64,000 bases of DNA, from positions 48,968 through 112,967 of the forward strand of contig JBKHBT010000002.1 of assembly GCA_046542255.1 (NCBI GenBank), read 5' to 3'. A model generated the notes under the pieces. That model did not search any database and had not been told where the DNA came from. It saw nothing but the letters and a program-made list of their open reading frames with translations. The position numbers and the translations under genes were made by a program. Below, piece by piece: positions 35,557 to 43,798 of this stretch (positions are counted from its first letter, which is position 1; every line of letters starts with the position of its first letter). Origin of the DNA: JBKHBT01 sp046542255 (lineage in GTDB: Bacteria; UBP14; UBA6098; JBKHBT01).

Positions 35557-35928
35557 GTGGAGACATTGGGGCATAGAGTAAAAAAGCTGAGAATTAAGAA
35601 TAATCTCAGCCAACGCCGGCTGGCAAAGATGGTTCACACCAGTCCGGGACTTATCTCATTCATAGAAAGAGATCGCAATCGTCCAAATTACGAGATTATT
35701 GCTCGTATAGCAAACAAACTAAGTACATCGACAGATTATCTTATTTTTGGCGAAAAAAGACAGGCAAGCCAGACAGATATATCAAAACTTGCAATCAGAG
35801 AACAGGAATTGATCGAGAAACATGATTTATTAAATCGTATGTCAAATCTTTCTCATGTGGATCAGAAGATTATTCTTCAAATACTATCTCGCATGGAAAG
35901 AAAAGCTAAAATGCGCATCTCTTACTAA
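35557..35928 (+). CDS. XRE-family helix-turn-helix regulator
   Basis: A 123-residue transcription factor. The N-terminal ~65 residues are a Cro/CI-type HTH (LSQRRLAKMVHTSPGLISFIE, then RPNYEIIARIANKLSTSTDYLI, shown as separate segments). The C-terminal part is a coiled helical tail (EQELIEKHDLLNRMSNL). Start is GTG at 35557 because AAGGAGGT lies five bases before it. An in-frame ATG at 35506 has none. A very strong promoter with a long leader drives it, possibly self-regulated. Followed by a palindromic terminator. Confidence 0.88.
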   Translation: METLGHRVKKLRIKNNLSQRRLAKMVHTSPGLISFIERDRNRPNYEIIARIANKLSTSTDYLIFGEKRQASQTDISKLAIREQELIEKHDLLNRMSNLSHVDQKIILQILSRMERKAKMRISY

Positions 35929-35990
35929 AAAAGTAAAAATTTCAAGGAAGGTTTTATAGGAAATAATTAAAAGTTTGTAATCTTTAATTC

Positions 35991-36018
35991 AAATGCAATG
36001 GACTAGTCCATTGCATTT
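35991..36018 (+). terminator. Palindromic terminator after the XRE regulator
   Basis: A perfect 28-bp palindrome (AAATGCAATGGACTAGTCCATTGC…ATTT, arms of 14) followed directly by TTTTTATTTT. It lies 62 bases after the regulator stop and before the rpsG promoter. Confidence 0.85.
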
Positions 36019-36052
36019 TTTTATTTTCAGCTGGTTTTTTCTTAAATTTTCG

Positions 36053-36081
36053 TTGACTTTTGTCGAAAATTAAAATACATT
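36053..36081 (+). promoter_or_regulatory. Promoter of rpsG-fusA
   Basis: -35 TTGACT (36053-36058), 17-base spacer, -10 TACATT (36076-36081). It is placed after the terminator of the preceding gene and 51 bases before rpsG. Confidence 0.55.
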
Positions 36082-36132
36082 TGTCGAATATTGTATTTCA
36101 AGCGTGCAAACGCTAGCAAACAGGAGGATTTA

Positions 36133-36603
36133 GTGCCAAGAAGACGTAGACCAAAGAAAAGAGAATTACTAGCGGATCCCAAGTACAATAATCGCTTAGT
36201 AGCGCGTTTCATTAACAATCTAATGGTCGATGGTAAAAAGAGTACTGCGGAAAACATCATGTATGATGCTTTCGAGATTATTACGGAAAAGACAGGCAAA
36301 CAAGGTATTGATATATTCGAAAAAGCCCTTAAGAATGTCCGCCCGAATCTCGAGGTCCGTAGCCGTCGAGTTGGTGGTGCCACATATCAGGTTCCGACAG
36401 AAGTCAGGCCAGAAAGGTCTCTCGCTCTTGCAATTCGATGGATGCTCGGCGCATCTCGAAAACGCAATGAACACACAATGTCGGATAAACTGGCTTCCGA
36501 GCTTATTGCCGCAGCCAATAATGAAGGATCAGCGATTAAAAAACGCGAAGATACACATCGCATGGCAGAGGCAAATCGCGCCTTTGCTCATTTCCGCTGG
36601 TAA
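36133..36603 (+). CDS. rpsG: 30S ribosomal protein S7
   Basis: Primary binding protein of the 3' domain of 16S rRNA. From the GTG at 36133 the product has exactly the usual 156 residues, beginning (M)PRRRRPKKRELLADP. Family segments GGATYQVPTEVRPERS and ANRAFAHFRW at the end are seen. AGGAGG lies five bases before the GTG, so the longer in-frame ATG at 36091 is not used. In most bacteria rpsL precedes it and tuf follows fusA. Here only rpsG-fusA is kept together. Confidence 0.96.
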   Translation: MPRRRRPKKRELLADPKYNNRLVARFINNLMVDGKKSTAENIMYDAFEIITEKTGKQGIDIFEKALKNVRPNLEVRSRRVGGATYQVPTEVRPERSLALAIRWMLGASRKRNEHTMSDKLASELIAAANNEGSAIKKREDTHRMAEANRAFAHFRW

Positions 36604-36623
36604 AATATTTCCAATGTTTTTTG

Positions 36624-36657
36624 ATATCAGATGCCATTTATAAATGGCATCTGATAT
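36624..36657. promoter_or_regulatory. Perfect 34-bp palindrome between rpsG and fusA
   Basis: Each arm is ATATCAGATGCCATTTA, paired without mismatch, centred at 36640.5. It is not followed by a T-run (TTGTATATAT comes next), so it is a poor terminator. It ends 22 bases before the fusA ATG and could be an attenuator, an RNase III cut site or a protein operator. Confidence 0.6.
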
Positions 36658-36679
36658 TTGTATATATAAAGAAGGAATA

Positions 36680-38779
36680 ATGGCTGCTAAAAAGAATTCA
36701 TTACACATAAGAAATATAGGTATTGCAGCACATATCGATGCTGGCAAAACGACATTAACAGAAAGAATTTTGTTCTATAGTGGTAAGACCCATAGAATTG
36801 GTGAAGTCGATGAAGGCAGCGCAACTATGGATTGGATGGAACAGGAGCGCGAAAGAGGTATCACAATCACTTCTGCTGCTACATCTACAAAATGGCGAAA
36901 CCATACCATAAATATTATCGATACTCCCGGCCATGTTGACTTTACTGTCGAAGTACAGAGGTCACTGCGTGCTCTGGATAGTATGATCGCCGTTTTCTGC
37001 GCTGTTGGCGGTGTCGAGCCACAGAGTGAGACCGTATGGCGACAGGCCAATCAATATGAAATTCCCAGAATTGCTTTTGTAAATAAACTCGACAGAACCG
37101 GAGCAGACTTTTCCGAGGCTGTTAAGATGATGAAAGAAAATCTCGATGCGAGAGCCTGCCCTATTGCTATGCCTTTTGGCGAAGGTAATGATTTCAAGGG
37201 TATCATCGATATTATCGATAGGAATATGATTATCTATCATGATGAAACTCAGGGACGAGAATTTGGAATATTGGATATACCAGATGAACTAAAAAGCCAG
37301 GTTGATGATTTGCGCTGGGAGCTTTTGGATAGCCTTTCGGAGGATGATGAAGAACTTACGGAAATGATCCTGGAAGAAAAAGAAATTCCGACCGAGAAGA
37401 TCAGAGCTTGTATTAGAAATTCCACTATTAATCATAAATTTGTACCAGTTCTCTGTGGTAGCGCACTTCGTAATCGAGGAGTTCAACCTGTGATGGATGG
37501 TGTTATCGATTATCTGCCTGCACCAGAAGATATCGGCGAGGTTACTGGCTCTGATCCAAAAACTGGAAAGCCTGTAACCTTCGAAATGAATGAAGATGAA
37601 CCTTTATCAGCCGTTGTTTTCAAAATTGCAAGTGATAAATATGTCGGTAGAATTTCCTATGGAAGGATCTATTCCGGCAAAATGGACCTAAAACATGCCA
37701 TATTCAATCCCAGAGCCGGAAAACGCGAAAGAGCTAATAAGATTTTCCATTTCCACTCCGACCAGAGAACAGAGATCGATATTGCGAGGGCTGGCGATGT
37801 TGTCGGTATAGCAGGACTCAGGTTCTCCAAAACAGGCGATACGCTCTGTGATCTGAAAAGGCCTGTCTTTTTTGGGGAAATGCATTTCCCCGAGCCTGTG
37901 ATATTCGTAGCTATCGAGCCTAAATCCCAGGCAGATATGCCAAAGCTTACCAAGGTTCTCGAACAGCTTCAAGATGAAGACCCAACTGTCGAGGTCAAGA
38001 TTAACGAAGAAACTGGGCAGATGATCCTTTCGGGCATGGGCGAGCTTCATTTAGAAATTCTTGTCGATAGAATGATGAAGGAATTTAGCCTCGATGCAAG
38101 AGTAGGAAATCCGCAGGTTGCATATCGTGAAACGATTACTAAAACTGCCAAAGAAACCGGAATATTCAATAAGAAAATCGGCGATATTATACAATATGCA
38201 TCGGTAACAATCGAGGTTTTCCCACTGAAAAAAGCCGATGATACACATAAAACCGGTAAGAAATTCATCAATGATGTACCAAAGAATTTTCAAATCGATG
38301 ATGCTTTTGTCGAGGCTATCAAAGAGAGCGTTTTGGCTTCGGCAGAAAGCGGGCCTATCGGCGGTTACCTTTTAAATGATGTCGGTATTAGATTGACAGA
38401 TGTTGAATACAATGAAGACTCGACGACTGAGCTGGCTTTCCGAATTGCAGCAGGCAATGCCTTTTCACAGGCGATACGCAATGCTGGAGCTGTTCTACTC
38501 GAGCCGATGATGAAAATCGAGATACTACTTCCCGATTCTTATGTAGGAGATGTTATTTCGGATTTGGGGATGCGTGGCGCACAGGTGCAGGGCATAGAAC
38601 AAAAGGGCGACCTCAAAAAAATCACCGCAATAGCTCCGCTATCTGAAATGTTTGGTTATACTACTTCGCTCCGTTCACACACCCAGGGCCGTGGAACATA
38701 TTCAATGGAATTCGATTCATTCCAGAGATTATCCGGCTCGAGAGAAGAAAACCTAATGAAAAAAATTCGTGGCTATTAG
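36680..38779 (+). CDS. fusA: Elongation factor G
   Basis: The translocase GTPase of protein synthesis. From the ATG at 36680 the protein is 699 residues, starting MAAKKNSLHIRNIGIAAHID. GTPase motifs: AHIDAGKTT (17-25), RGITITSA, DTPGHVDFT, NKLDRTGAD and GSALRNRG. Domain IV/V follow (GMGELHLEI, RSHTQGRGTYSMEF). GAAGGA lies three to four bases before this ATG, so an in-frame start 12 codons upstream is not used. The 3' end converges with the propeller gene, overlapping by four bases. Confidence 0.97.
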   Translation: MAAKKNSLHIRNIGIAAHIDAGKTTLTERILFYSGKTHRIGEVDEGSATMDWMEQERERGITITSAATSTKWRNHTINIIDTPGHVDFTVEVQRSLRALDSMIAVFCAVGGVEPQSETVWRQANQYEIPRIAFVNKLDRTGADFSEAVKMMKENLDARACPIAMPFGEGNDFKGIIDIIDRNMIIYHDETQGREFGILDIPDELKSQVDDLRWELLDSLSEDDEELTEMILEEKEIPTEKIRACIRNSTINHKFVPVLCGSALRNRGVQPVMDGVIDYLPAPEDIGEVTGSDPKTGKPVTFEMNEDEPLSAVVFKIASDKYVGRISYGRIYSGKMDLKHAIFNPRAGKRERANKIFHFHSDQRTEIDIARAGDVVGIAGLRFSKTGDTLCDLKRPVFFGEMHFPEPVIFVAIEPKSQADMPKLTKVLEQLQDEDPTVEVKINEETGQMILSGMGELHLEILVDRMMKEFSLDARVGNPQVAYRETITKTAKETGIFNKKIGDIIQYASVTIEVFPLKKADDTHKTGKKFINDVPKNFQIDDAFVEAIKESVLASAESGPIGGYLLNDVGIRLTDVEYNEDSTTELAFRIAAGNAFSQAIRNAGAVLLEPMMKIEILLPDSYVGDVISDLGMRGAQVQGIEQKGDLKKITAIAPLSEMFGYTTSLRSHTQGRGTYSMEFDSFQRLSGSREENLMKKIRGY

Positions 38780-40239
38780 TAATCGATCCTTTGCTTTACA
38801 TTCCATAAAAATCGTGTCGCACCATAGGGAGTACCAAACCATATAAAATCGCCATCGGGTACAACAGAATGGACAATATTACTCGCAATCCCATCTGATG
38901 CTTCATACCACATCCAACTCTGGTCTTCTTTGCGAAATCTAAGCACGCCTTTATTGGTGCCAAACCAGACATATCTTTCGGTGGGAGCGATGTCAAAGAA
39001 TCTGAGATATTTCCCATAATCGAGCCTATCGAAAATTCTTAATGGACTTTGCCGCAATATTCCATAATCCGAAGCAATCCAAAGCGTAGAGTCGTATTTA
39101 TCATAGGCAATAGCATCGATATAACCTTCAGTTACGTAGTCATCTGTGGGATAATACTTGACCCCATCGTCTAGGGTATAGAAATATATCTCATTTTCGG
39201 TTCCAATCCAGAGCGTATCTTTGTTTTTTGCAAAGCAAGTTATTTGGCCGAATGTTGGCTTTGTAAGCCTTTGAATACGAAGGCTAATCGGATCTATTTT
39301 GGAAAGGCCTGATTTGGTTCCTGCATAGATTCTTTCTTCAAATTCGATAAGAGCCGAAACAGAATCTCCAAGTAAATTGTTGGTATTTGACAAAAATCTT
39401 TCTGTTTGCATATAGTCCGGGTCTATAACTGCTATTCCTTCTGGAGTACCTGCAAAAAGCATCCCGTTGCTCATGGCAAATGCACTAATTTCTGAATTTC
39501 GGAGAAGGCTTGTCGTATCTGCCATCGCCCATTCCCATTTTTGATCGAAATCCCATTTTGTGATAGCGCATTCCTGATTATAGCCAATAGATGTTCCGCC
39601 CAAAAAAATGTTATCATCACTAATATAGATTTGCTGGGCTCTATCGCTTCCAAGTCCCACATTCACTCTTTCTGCCCTTTGGGAGAACTCATCCATATTA
39701 AAAATCCCTCCGCCAATAGTTCCAATCCATATATTTTGACCATCTCGAATGCAACATGAAATCGGATATCTCTCGAAATTGCGGCCGATGAAGGCATCTC
39801 TTTGTTTATCGTAGAACATTCCAATCGGTGGGATTATCTCCTCGAAATCATACTGGCAGCCAAAGCTCCACTGGACTTCATCGGGGATAAAACTAATCGG
39901 TGACATCTCGCCCAATGAAGATTCCGATACTTTATAGGCCCCGAATTCTGTGCGAATCAAAAGATCGTCCCAGGTTGTATCTATTGCAAGAGCTATCGGA
40001 GGATTTTCCACAAGGATATCGAAATATGTATATGGAAGTTTCCATTCATCATAAATCCAGTCATAGCGAATTATGCCATTGTCTGCCAGAAAGTAAATAT
40101 AATTTTGGCTTTTGGCTATATCTCTAATCGAGCGAATAGCAAAAAATGTCTGGAAATCCCCATATTGATAGGCCGGCCTTGCAGATGCTAATGCAAACAA
40201 AAGGCCAATTAATACAAGAAGAAGTATTTTTCTATCCAT
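38776..40239 (-). CDS. Exported beta-propeller protein
   Basis: A 487-residue exported protein with signal peptide (MDRKILLLVLIGLLFALASA). The rest is a series of short propeller blades with repeated W[IF]GT motifs (IWIGTIGGGIF, LFAGTPEGIAVI, IYAGTKSGLSKI, LWIGTENEIYFY, LWIASDYGILR, VWFGTNKGVLRF, IWFGTPYGATRF), as in the two-component-regulator propeller family. No kinase or other output domain is attached. GGAGG precedes the ATG. The role is unknown. Such periplasmic propellers bind sugars or proteins when fused to kinases. Confidence 0.8.
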   Translation of the reverse strand: MDRKILLLVLIGLLFALASARPAYQYGDFQTFFAIRSIRDIAKSQNYIYFLADNGIIRYDWIYDEWKLPYTYFDILVENPPIALAIDTTWDDLLIRTEFGAYKVSESSLGEMSPISFIPDEVQWSFGCQYDFEEIIPPIGMFYDKQRDAFIGRNFERYPISCCIRDGQNIWIGTIGGGIFNMDEFSQRAERVNVGLGSDRAQQIYISDDNIFLGGTSIGYNQECAITKWDFDQKWEWAMADTTSLLRNSEISAFAMSNGMLFAGTPEGIAVIDPDYMQTERFLSNTNNLLGDSVSALIEFEERIYAGTKSGLSKIDPISLRIQRLTKPTFGQITCFAKNKDTLWIGTENEIYFYTLDDGVKYYPTDDYVTEGYIDAIAYDKYDSTLWIASDYGILRQSPLRIFDRLDYGKYLRFFDIAPTERYVWFGTNKGVLRFRKEDQSWMWYEASDGIASNIVHSVVPDGDFIWFGTPYGATRFLWNVKQRIDY

Positions 40240-40301
40240 TAACCTCCAACCATAATTTCATATTGTATAATAATACATATCAGAACAAAAGTAAAGAGTG
40301 G

Positions 40302-41276
40302 CTAATTTTTGTTCTTCTCTTTCTCGAGTATCTCTAAAATTTGGGCCATATCTGCAGGCAATTCCGCTCTGGCTTCGATTTTTTCGCCAGTAATCGGATG
40401 ATCCAATACCAGCTTTTCGGCATGTAGCATCTGTCTATCAGTGAGATCTACAAGTCTTTTGGCAAATATTCGATGCATTGGTGAAATACCGCCAATCCTT
40501 TCCATTCTACCTGCGTAAGTCGGGTCGCCTAAAATTTGATGGCCGATATGGTCGAGATGAACGCGTATTTGATGAGTCCGGCCTGTGTCGAGCTGTATGG
40601 AAAGATCTGTAAGAAAATCATAATATGCTCTAACTGTGTAATGGGTTACCGATTTTTTTCCATCCTCTACAACCGCCATTCTCAGATGGTCTGATGGGTG
40701 ATGCCCGATAGGTGCATCGATAGTACCAATATGCCTATCGGGATGCCCCCAGCATATTGCTCGATAATGTCTATAAATCTCTTTTTTGGCAAGGTCATCA
40801 GAAAGCTTGAGATGTGCGCTCTCTGTTTTAGCTACCACTAGTAGTCCGGAAGTATCTTTGTCGAGGCGATGGACAATACCCGGCCTTGTATCGCCGCCAA
40901 CAGGAGATAACTTATGAGTATGCGCCAAAACTGCATTGACAAGAGTGCCAGAACGATGCCCTCGAGCAGGATGAACAACCATCCCGGCCGGTTTATTGAC
41001 TATCAGCATATAATCGTCCTCATAGACAATATCCAGAGGGATATCCTCTGCTTCCAGTGTGATATTAGGCTCATCAGGAATCTCGACAATGATGTGCTCG
41101 CCGCCTTTTAGTATGAAATTGGGTTTGGTACCCTTCCCGATTACTTTAATCTTCTTTCGGCGAATCAGTTTTTGTATCTTCGATCTCGACAGGGGGACTG
41201 CTACCTGGACCAAGAAAAGATCCAGCCTCGTCCTCTCTATCTCCGTCGGGACCATTATTTCCATCTTTCTTGACAT
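40302..41276 (-). CDS. RluD-family 23S rRNA pseudouridine synthase
   Basis: A 324-residue RluA-family enzyme. An S4 RNA-binding domain (RLDLFLVQVAVPLSRSKIQ…VIVEIPDE, about 14-75) is followed by the synthase domain. The catalytic Asp lies in HRLDKDTSGLLVVAKT, and the later HQIRVHLDHIGHQILGD segment is also present. RluD makes the helix 69 pseudouridines that RlmH (also encoded here) then methylates, though RluD cannot be told from close relatives. The first 43 codons overlap the tail of lspA by 131 bases in another frame. ATGs at 41264 and 41255 are alternative starts. Confidence 0.9.
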   Translation of the reverse strand: MSRKMEIMVPTEIERTRLDLFLVQVAVPLSRSKIQKLIRRKKIKVIGKGTKPNFILKGGEHIIVEIPDEPNITLEAEDIPLDIVYEDDYMLIVNKPAGMVVHPARGHRSGTLVNAVLAHTHKLSPVGGDTRPGIVHRLDKDTSGLLVVAKTESAHLKLSDDLAKKEIYRHYRAICWGHPDRHIGTIDAPIGHHPSDHLRMAVVEDGKKSVTHYTVRAYYDFLTDLSIQLDTGRTHQIRVHLDHIGHQILGDPTYAGRMERIGGISPMHRIFAKRLVDLTDRQMLHAEKLVLDHPITGEKIEARAELPADMAQILEILEKEKNKN

Positions 41277-41739
41277 TTTTTAACTCTACACTAAAAAGTA
41301 AAATAATTCCAATTAATATTGCAGCATCGGCTATATTAAATGTAGCCCACCGAAGATCGCCGATACCAAAATCCAAAAAATCAGTTACTTCGCTAAATCT
41401 GATCCTATCGATGAGATTACCAACTGCCCCGCCCAAAAGTAAACCAACAGAAAATACACCGAAATTATTCCTGCTTTTAAATAGCTCACGGAAATAATAA
41501 GAAATAAGCGCAATTCCGATCACCGAGAATAATATATAGAGCGCATTGCCTCCTATTTTAGTACCGAAAACACCTCCGGGATTCTTAGCCAATGTCAATC
41601 TGAAAAAATCTCCAATTACTCGAACTGTATTGCCGGCAGGTAATCTGCGAAGGGCTAATTCCTTGGTTACCTGATCGAGTAATATTATTACGATTGTTGT
41701 AATTGAAAAGGTCAGTATTGCTTTTTGTTTTGTTTTCAT
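41146..41739 (-). CDS. lspA: Signal peptidase II (lipoprotein signal peptidase)
   Basis: Aspartyl protease of the inner membrane that removes lipoprotein signal peptides after Lgt has acted. Four membrane helices are seen, with NPGGVFG (31-residue position conserved Asn-Gly), GGAVGNLIDRIRF (first catalytic Asp) and TFNIADAAIL (second catalytic Asp). The 197 residues exceed the usual ~160. The extra ~40, after ELKNVKK, are a hydrophilic acidic tail encoded exactly where the gene overlaps the rluD-like 5' end. No clear ribosome-binding site before the ATG beyond AGAGG farther off. Confidence 0.92.
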   Translation of the reverse strand: MKTKQKAILTFSITTIVIILLDQVTKELALRRLPAGNTVRVIGDFFRLTLAKNPGGVFGTKIGGNALYILFSVIGIALISYYFRELFKSRNNFGVFSVGLLLGGAVGNLIDRIRFSEVTDFLDFGIGDLRWATFNIADAAILIGIILLFSVELKNVKKDGNNGPDGDREDEAGSFLGPGSSPPVEIEDTKTDSPKED

Positions 41740-41776
41740 TTAGCCTCTTTGATTCTGTTTGCAGCAAAGATAATAA

Positions 41777-41811
41777 AAAATGTGCGATTTGACAATAAAA
41801 CCGCACATTTT
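41777..41811 (-). terminator. Terminator after clpX
   Basis: On the minus strand AAAATGTGCG pairs with CGCACATTTT (10 bp), with an inner TTT/AAA pair, followed by TTTTTTATTATC. It lies 30 bases after the clpX stop, and so separates clpX from lspA. Confidence 0.75.
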
Positions 41812-41840
41812 CATCAAATAAATATTAAGAAAGGCTATTA

Positions 41841-43097
41841 TTATGCGCCTTTTCTTACTTTATCTTTATAAATGTATTCTGGGTCTTTTTCTTCCTTTAT
41901 TACATCGATATCGATAATACATTTTGAGAGGTCGTTCAATGATGGAAGCTCGAACATTATATCACAAAATACCCTATCGACTATACTTCTTAATGCCCTG
42001 GCGCCAAGATTTGTTTCTCTTGCCTGAGAAACAATCTCATCGATAGCTTCATCCGTAAGCTCAAGCTCGACATCTTCCATACGGAAAAGCTCTTCATATT
42101 GCCTAAGAAGTGCATTCTTTGGTTCACTAAGAATCTTCTTGAGAGCCTTTTTACTAAGCGATTTTAAAGCTACTGTATGCGACAGTCTTCCAACCATTTC
42201 TGGAATGATTCCGAAATGAATGAGATCTTCCGGAATTACTTTTTCCATAAGTTCATTCTTTTTCAATTCATAATCATTCTGATTATCGTCCTGTGAAAAT
42301 CCAATGGTTTTTTTGCACATTCTCTTTGCTATAATCTCTTCGATTCCGGCAAAACTACCGCCGCAGATAAAGAGAATATCTCTTGTATCGACTTCTATCA
42401 AGGGTTGCTCCGGATGTTTTCTTCCTCCCTGTGGAGGAACATGTGCTTTTGTACCTTCGAGAATTTTGAGAAGGGCCTGCTGCACACCTTCACCAGAAAC
42501 ATCTCGTGTGATAGATGGGCTTCCGCCTTTACGGCCGATCTTATCCAGTTCATCTATGTAGATAATGCCCATTTGAGCCTTATCCACCTGATAATTTGCC
42601 GACTGTAATAATCTGACGATGATATTTTCAACATCCTCCCCGACATATCCAGCTTCGGTTAGAACAGTAGCATCTGCTATCGCGAATGGCAGATTGAGGA
42701 ATCTTGCCAGAGTCTGCGCCATAAGGGTTTTACCTGTTCCAGTTGGGCCAAGTAGTACGATATTGGATTTCTCGATTTCAACATCGCTACTCTTGCGCTT
42801 CGAACGGTGCAGTAGCCTTTTGTAATGATTATATACTGCTACCGAAACTGCTCTTTTGGCTTTATCCTGGCCGATAATATATTCATCGAGGAATCCCTTG
42901 ATTTCTTTGGGAGCCGGGAAGCTATCTTCTGTCCAAACCGATTGCAGGGCATTTTTGTCCTGAACAACCAGGTCATAGCATATACCGACACAGCCATCGC
43001 AAATATAGACATCATTGGGTCCAGCAATTAGCTTGCCTACTTTGTCAACAGATTTGCCACAGAATGAGCAGCGTCTTGAATCACTTTTAGAAGCCAT
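41841..43097 (-). CDS. clpX: ATP-dependent Clp protease ATP-binding subunit ClpX
   Basis: Unfolds tagged or recognised proteins and feeds them to ClpP. The 418 residues begin with a zinc-binding domain (CSFCGKSV…ICDGCVGIC, Cys 10, 13, 33, 36). The AAA+ domain has Walker A LLGPTGTGKT (115-124), the pore loop (GYVGEDVENI) and sensor 2/Arg residues (ETNLGARALRSIV). Follows clpP after 17 bases, as is usual, and ends at a hairpin terminator. Confidence 0.96.
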   Translation of the reverse strand: MASKSDSRRCSFCGKSVDKVGKLIAGPNDVYICDGCVGICYDLVVQDKNALQSVWTEDSFPAPKEIKGFLDEYIIGQDKAKRAVSVAVYNHYKRLLHRSKRKSSDVEIEKSNIVLLGPTGTGKTLMAQTLARFLNLPFAIADATVLTEAGYVGEDVENIIVRLLQSANYQVDKAQMGIIYIDELDKIGRKGGSPSITRDVSGEGVQQALLKILEGTKAHVPPQGGRKHPEQPLIEVDTRDILFICGGSFAGIEEIIAKRMCKKTIGFSQDDNQNDYELKKNELMEKVIPEDLIHFGIIPEMVGRLSHTVALKSLSKKALKKILSEPKNALLRQYEELFRMEDVELELTDEAIDEIVSQARETNLGARALRSIVDRVFCDIMFELPSLNDLSKCIIDIDVIKEEKDPEYIYKDKVRKGA

Positions 43098-43114
43098 ATT
43101 TACTCCGATTCATT

Positions 43115-43738
43115 TTACTCTGATTCATCATTTTTGTCATTTTCGAGTGCATCCGATGGCTTATCATAGACTCTATCTATCAATCCATAATCCAGAGCTT
43201 CATCCGATGATAAGAAATAATTTCTTTCTGTGTCTTCCAAGACTTTCTCATAAGGCTGTCCAGTATGTTCAGACATGATCTCTAATAGCTTTTTCTTGAG
43301 TTTTCTAAGCTCTTTTGTATGAATCTCGATGTCGGTAACTTGCCCCTGTACACCACCCCAGGGCTGATGTATCATAACCCTTGAATTGGGCAAAGAGCCT
43401 CTTTTGCCCTTGGCCCCGCCAGTTAATAAGAATGCGCCCATAGAAGCAGCCTGGCCGATGCATATTGTAGCGACATCGGGTTTGATAAATTGCATTGTGT
43501 CATAAATAGCCAAACCAGCAGTTACACTACCACCAGGTGAATTTATATATAAATGTATGTCTTTTTTGCTATCATCGGCATCCAAAAAGAGTAATTGCGC
43601 AACCACAGCATTGGCGATTGCATCATTAATTGGGGTACCGATAAAAATTATTCTATCTTTTAATAAACGCGAATAAATATCGTATGCGCGCTCTCCGCGA
43701 CCAGTCTGTTCGATAACCATTGGAATAAGCTGGCTCAT
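43115..43738 (-). CDS. clpP: ATP-dependent Clp protease proteolytic subunit
   Basis: Serine protease forming the barrel of ClpXP. 207 residues with the active Ser99 in GQAASMGAFLL, His124 in MIHQPWGG and Asp in the LEDTERNYFLS segment. The start is supported by AAGGAG (TAAAAAGGAGTTTTC before the ATG). An acidic tail (SDALENDKNDESE) extends past the family core. tig-clpP-clpX order as in many bacteria. Confidence 0.96.
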   Translation of the reverse strand: MSQLIPMVIEQTGRGERAYDIYSRLLKDRIIFIGTPINDAIANAVVAQLLFLDADDSKKDIHLYINSPGGSVTAGLAIYDTMQFIKPDVATICIGQAASMGAFLLTGGAKGKRGSLPNSRVMIHQPWGGVQGQVTDIEIHTKELRKLKKKLLEIMSEHTGQPYEKVLEDTERNYFLSSDEALDYGLIDRVYDKPSDALENDKNDESE

Positions 43739-43798
43739 GAAAACTCCTTTTTATAAGGATTCTGGGTATAAAAATATTTTACGTAAAAGAAAAAAGGA

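Noticed and set aside
36091..36132. An earlier in-frame ATG for rpsG
   Set aside because: S7 from the GTG at 36133 has the standard 156 residues and a good AGGAGG site.
36644..36679. An earlier in-frame start for fusA
   Set aside because: It lies within the palindrome and adds residues not found in EF-G; GAAGGA serves the ATG at 36680.
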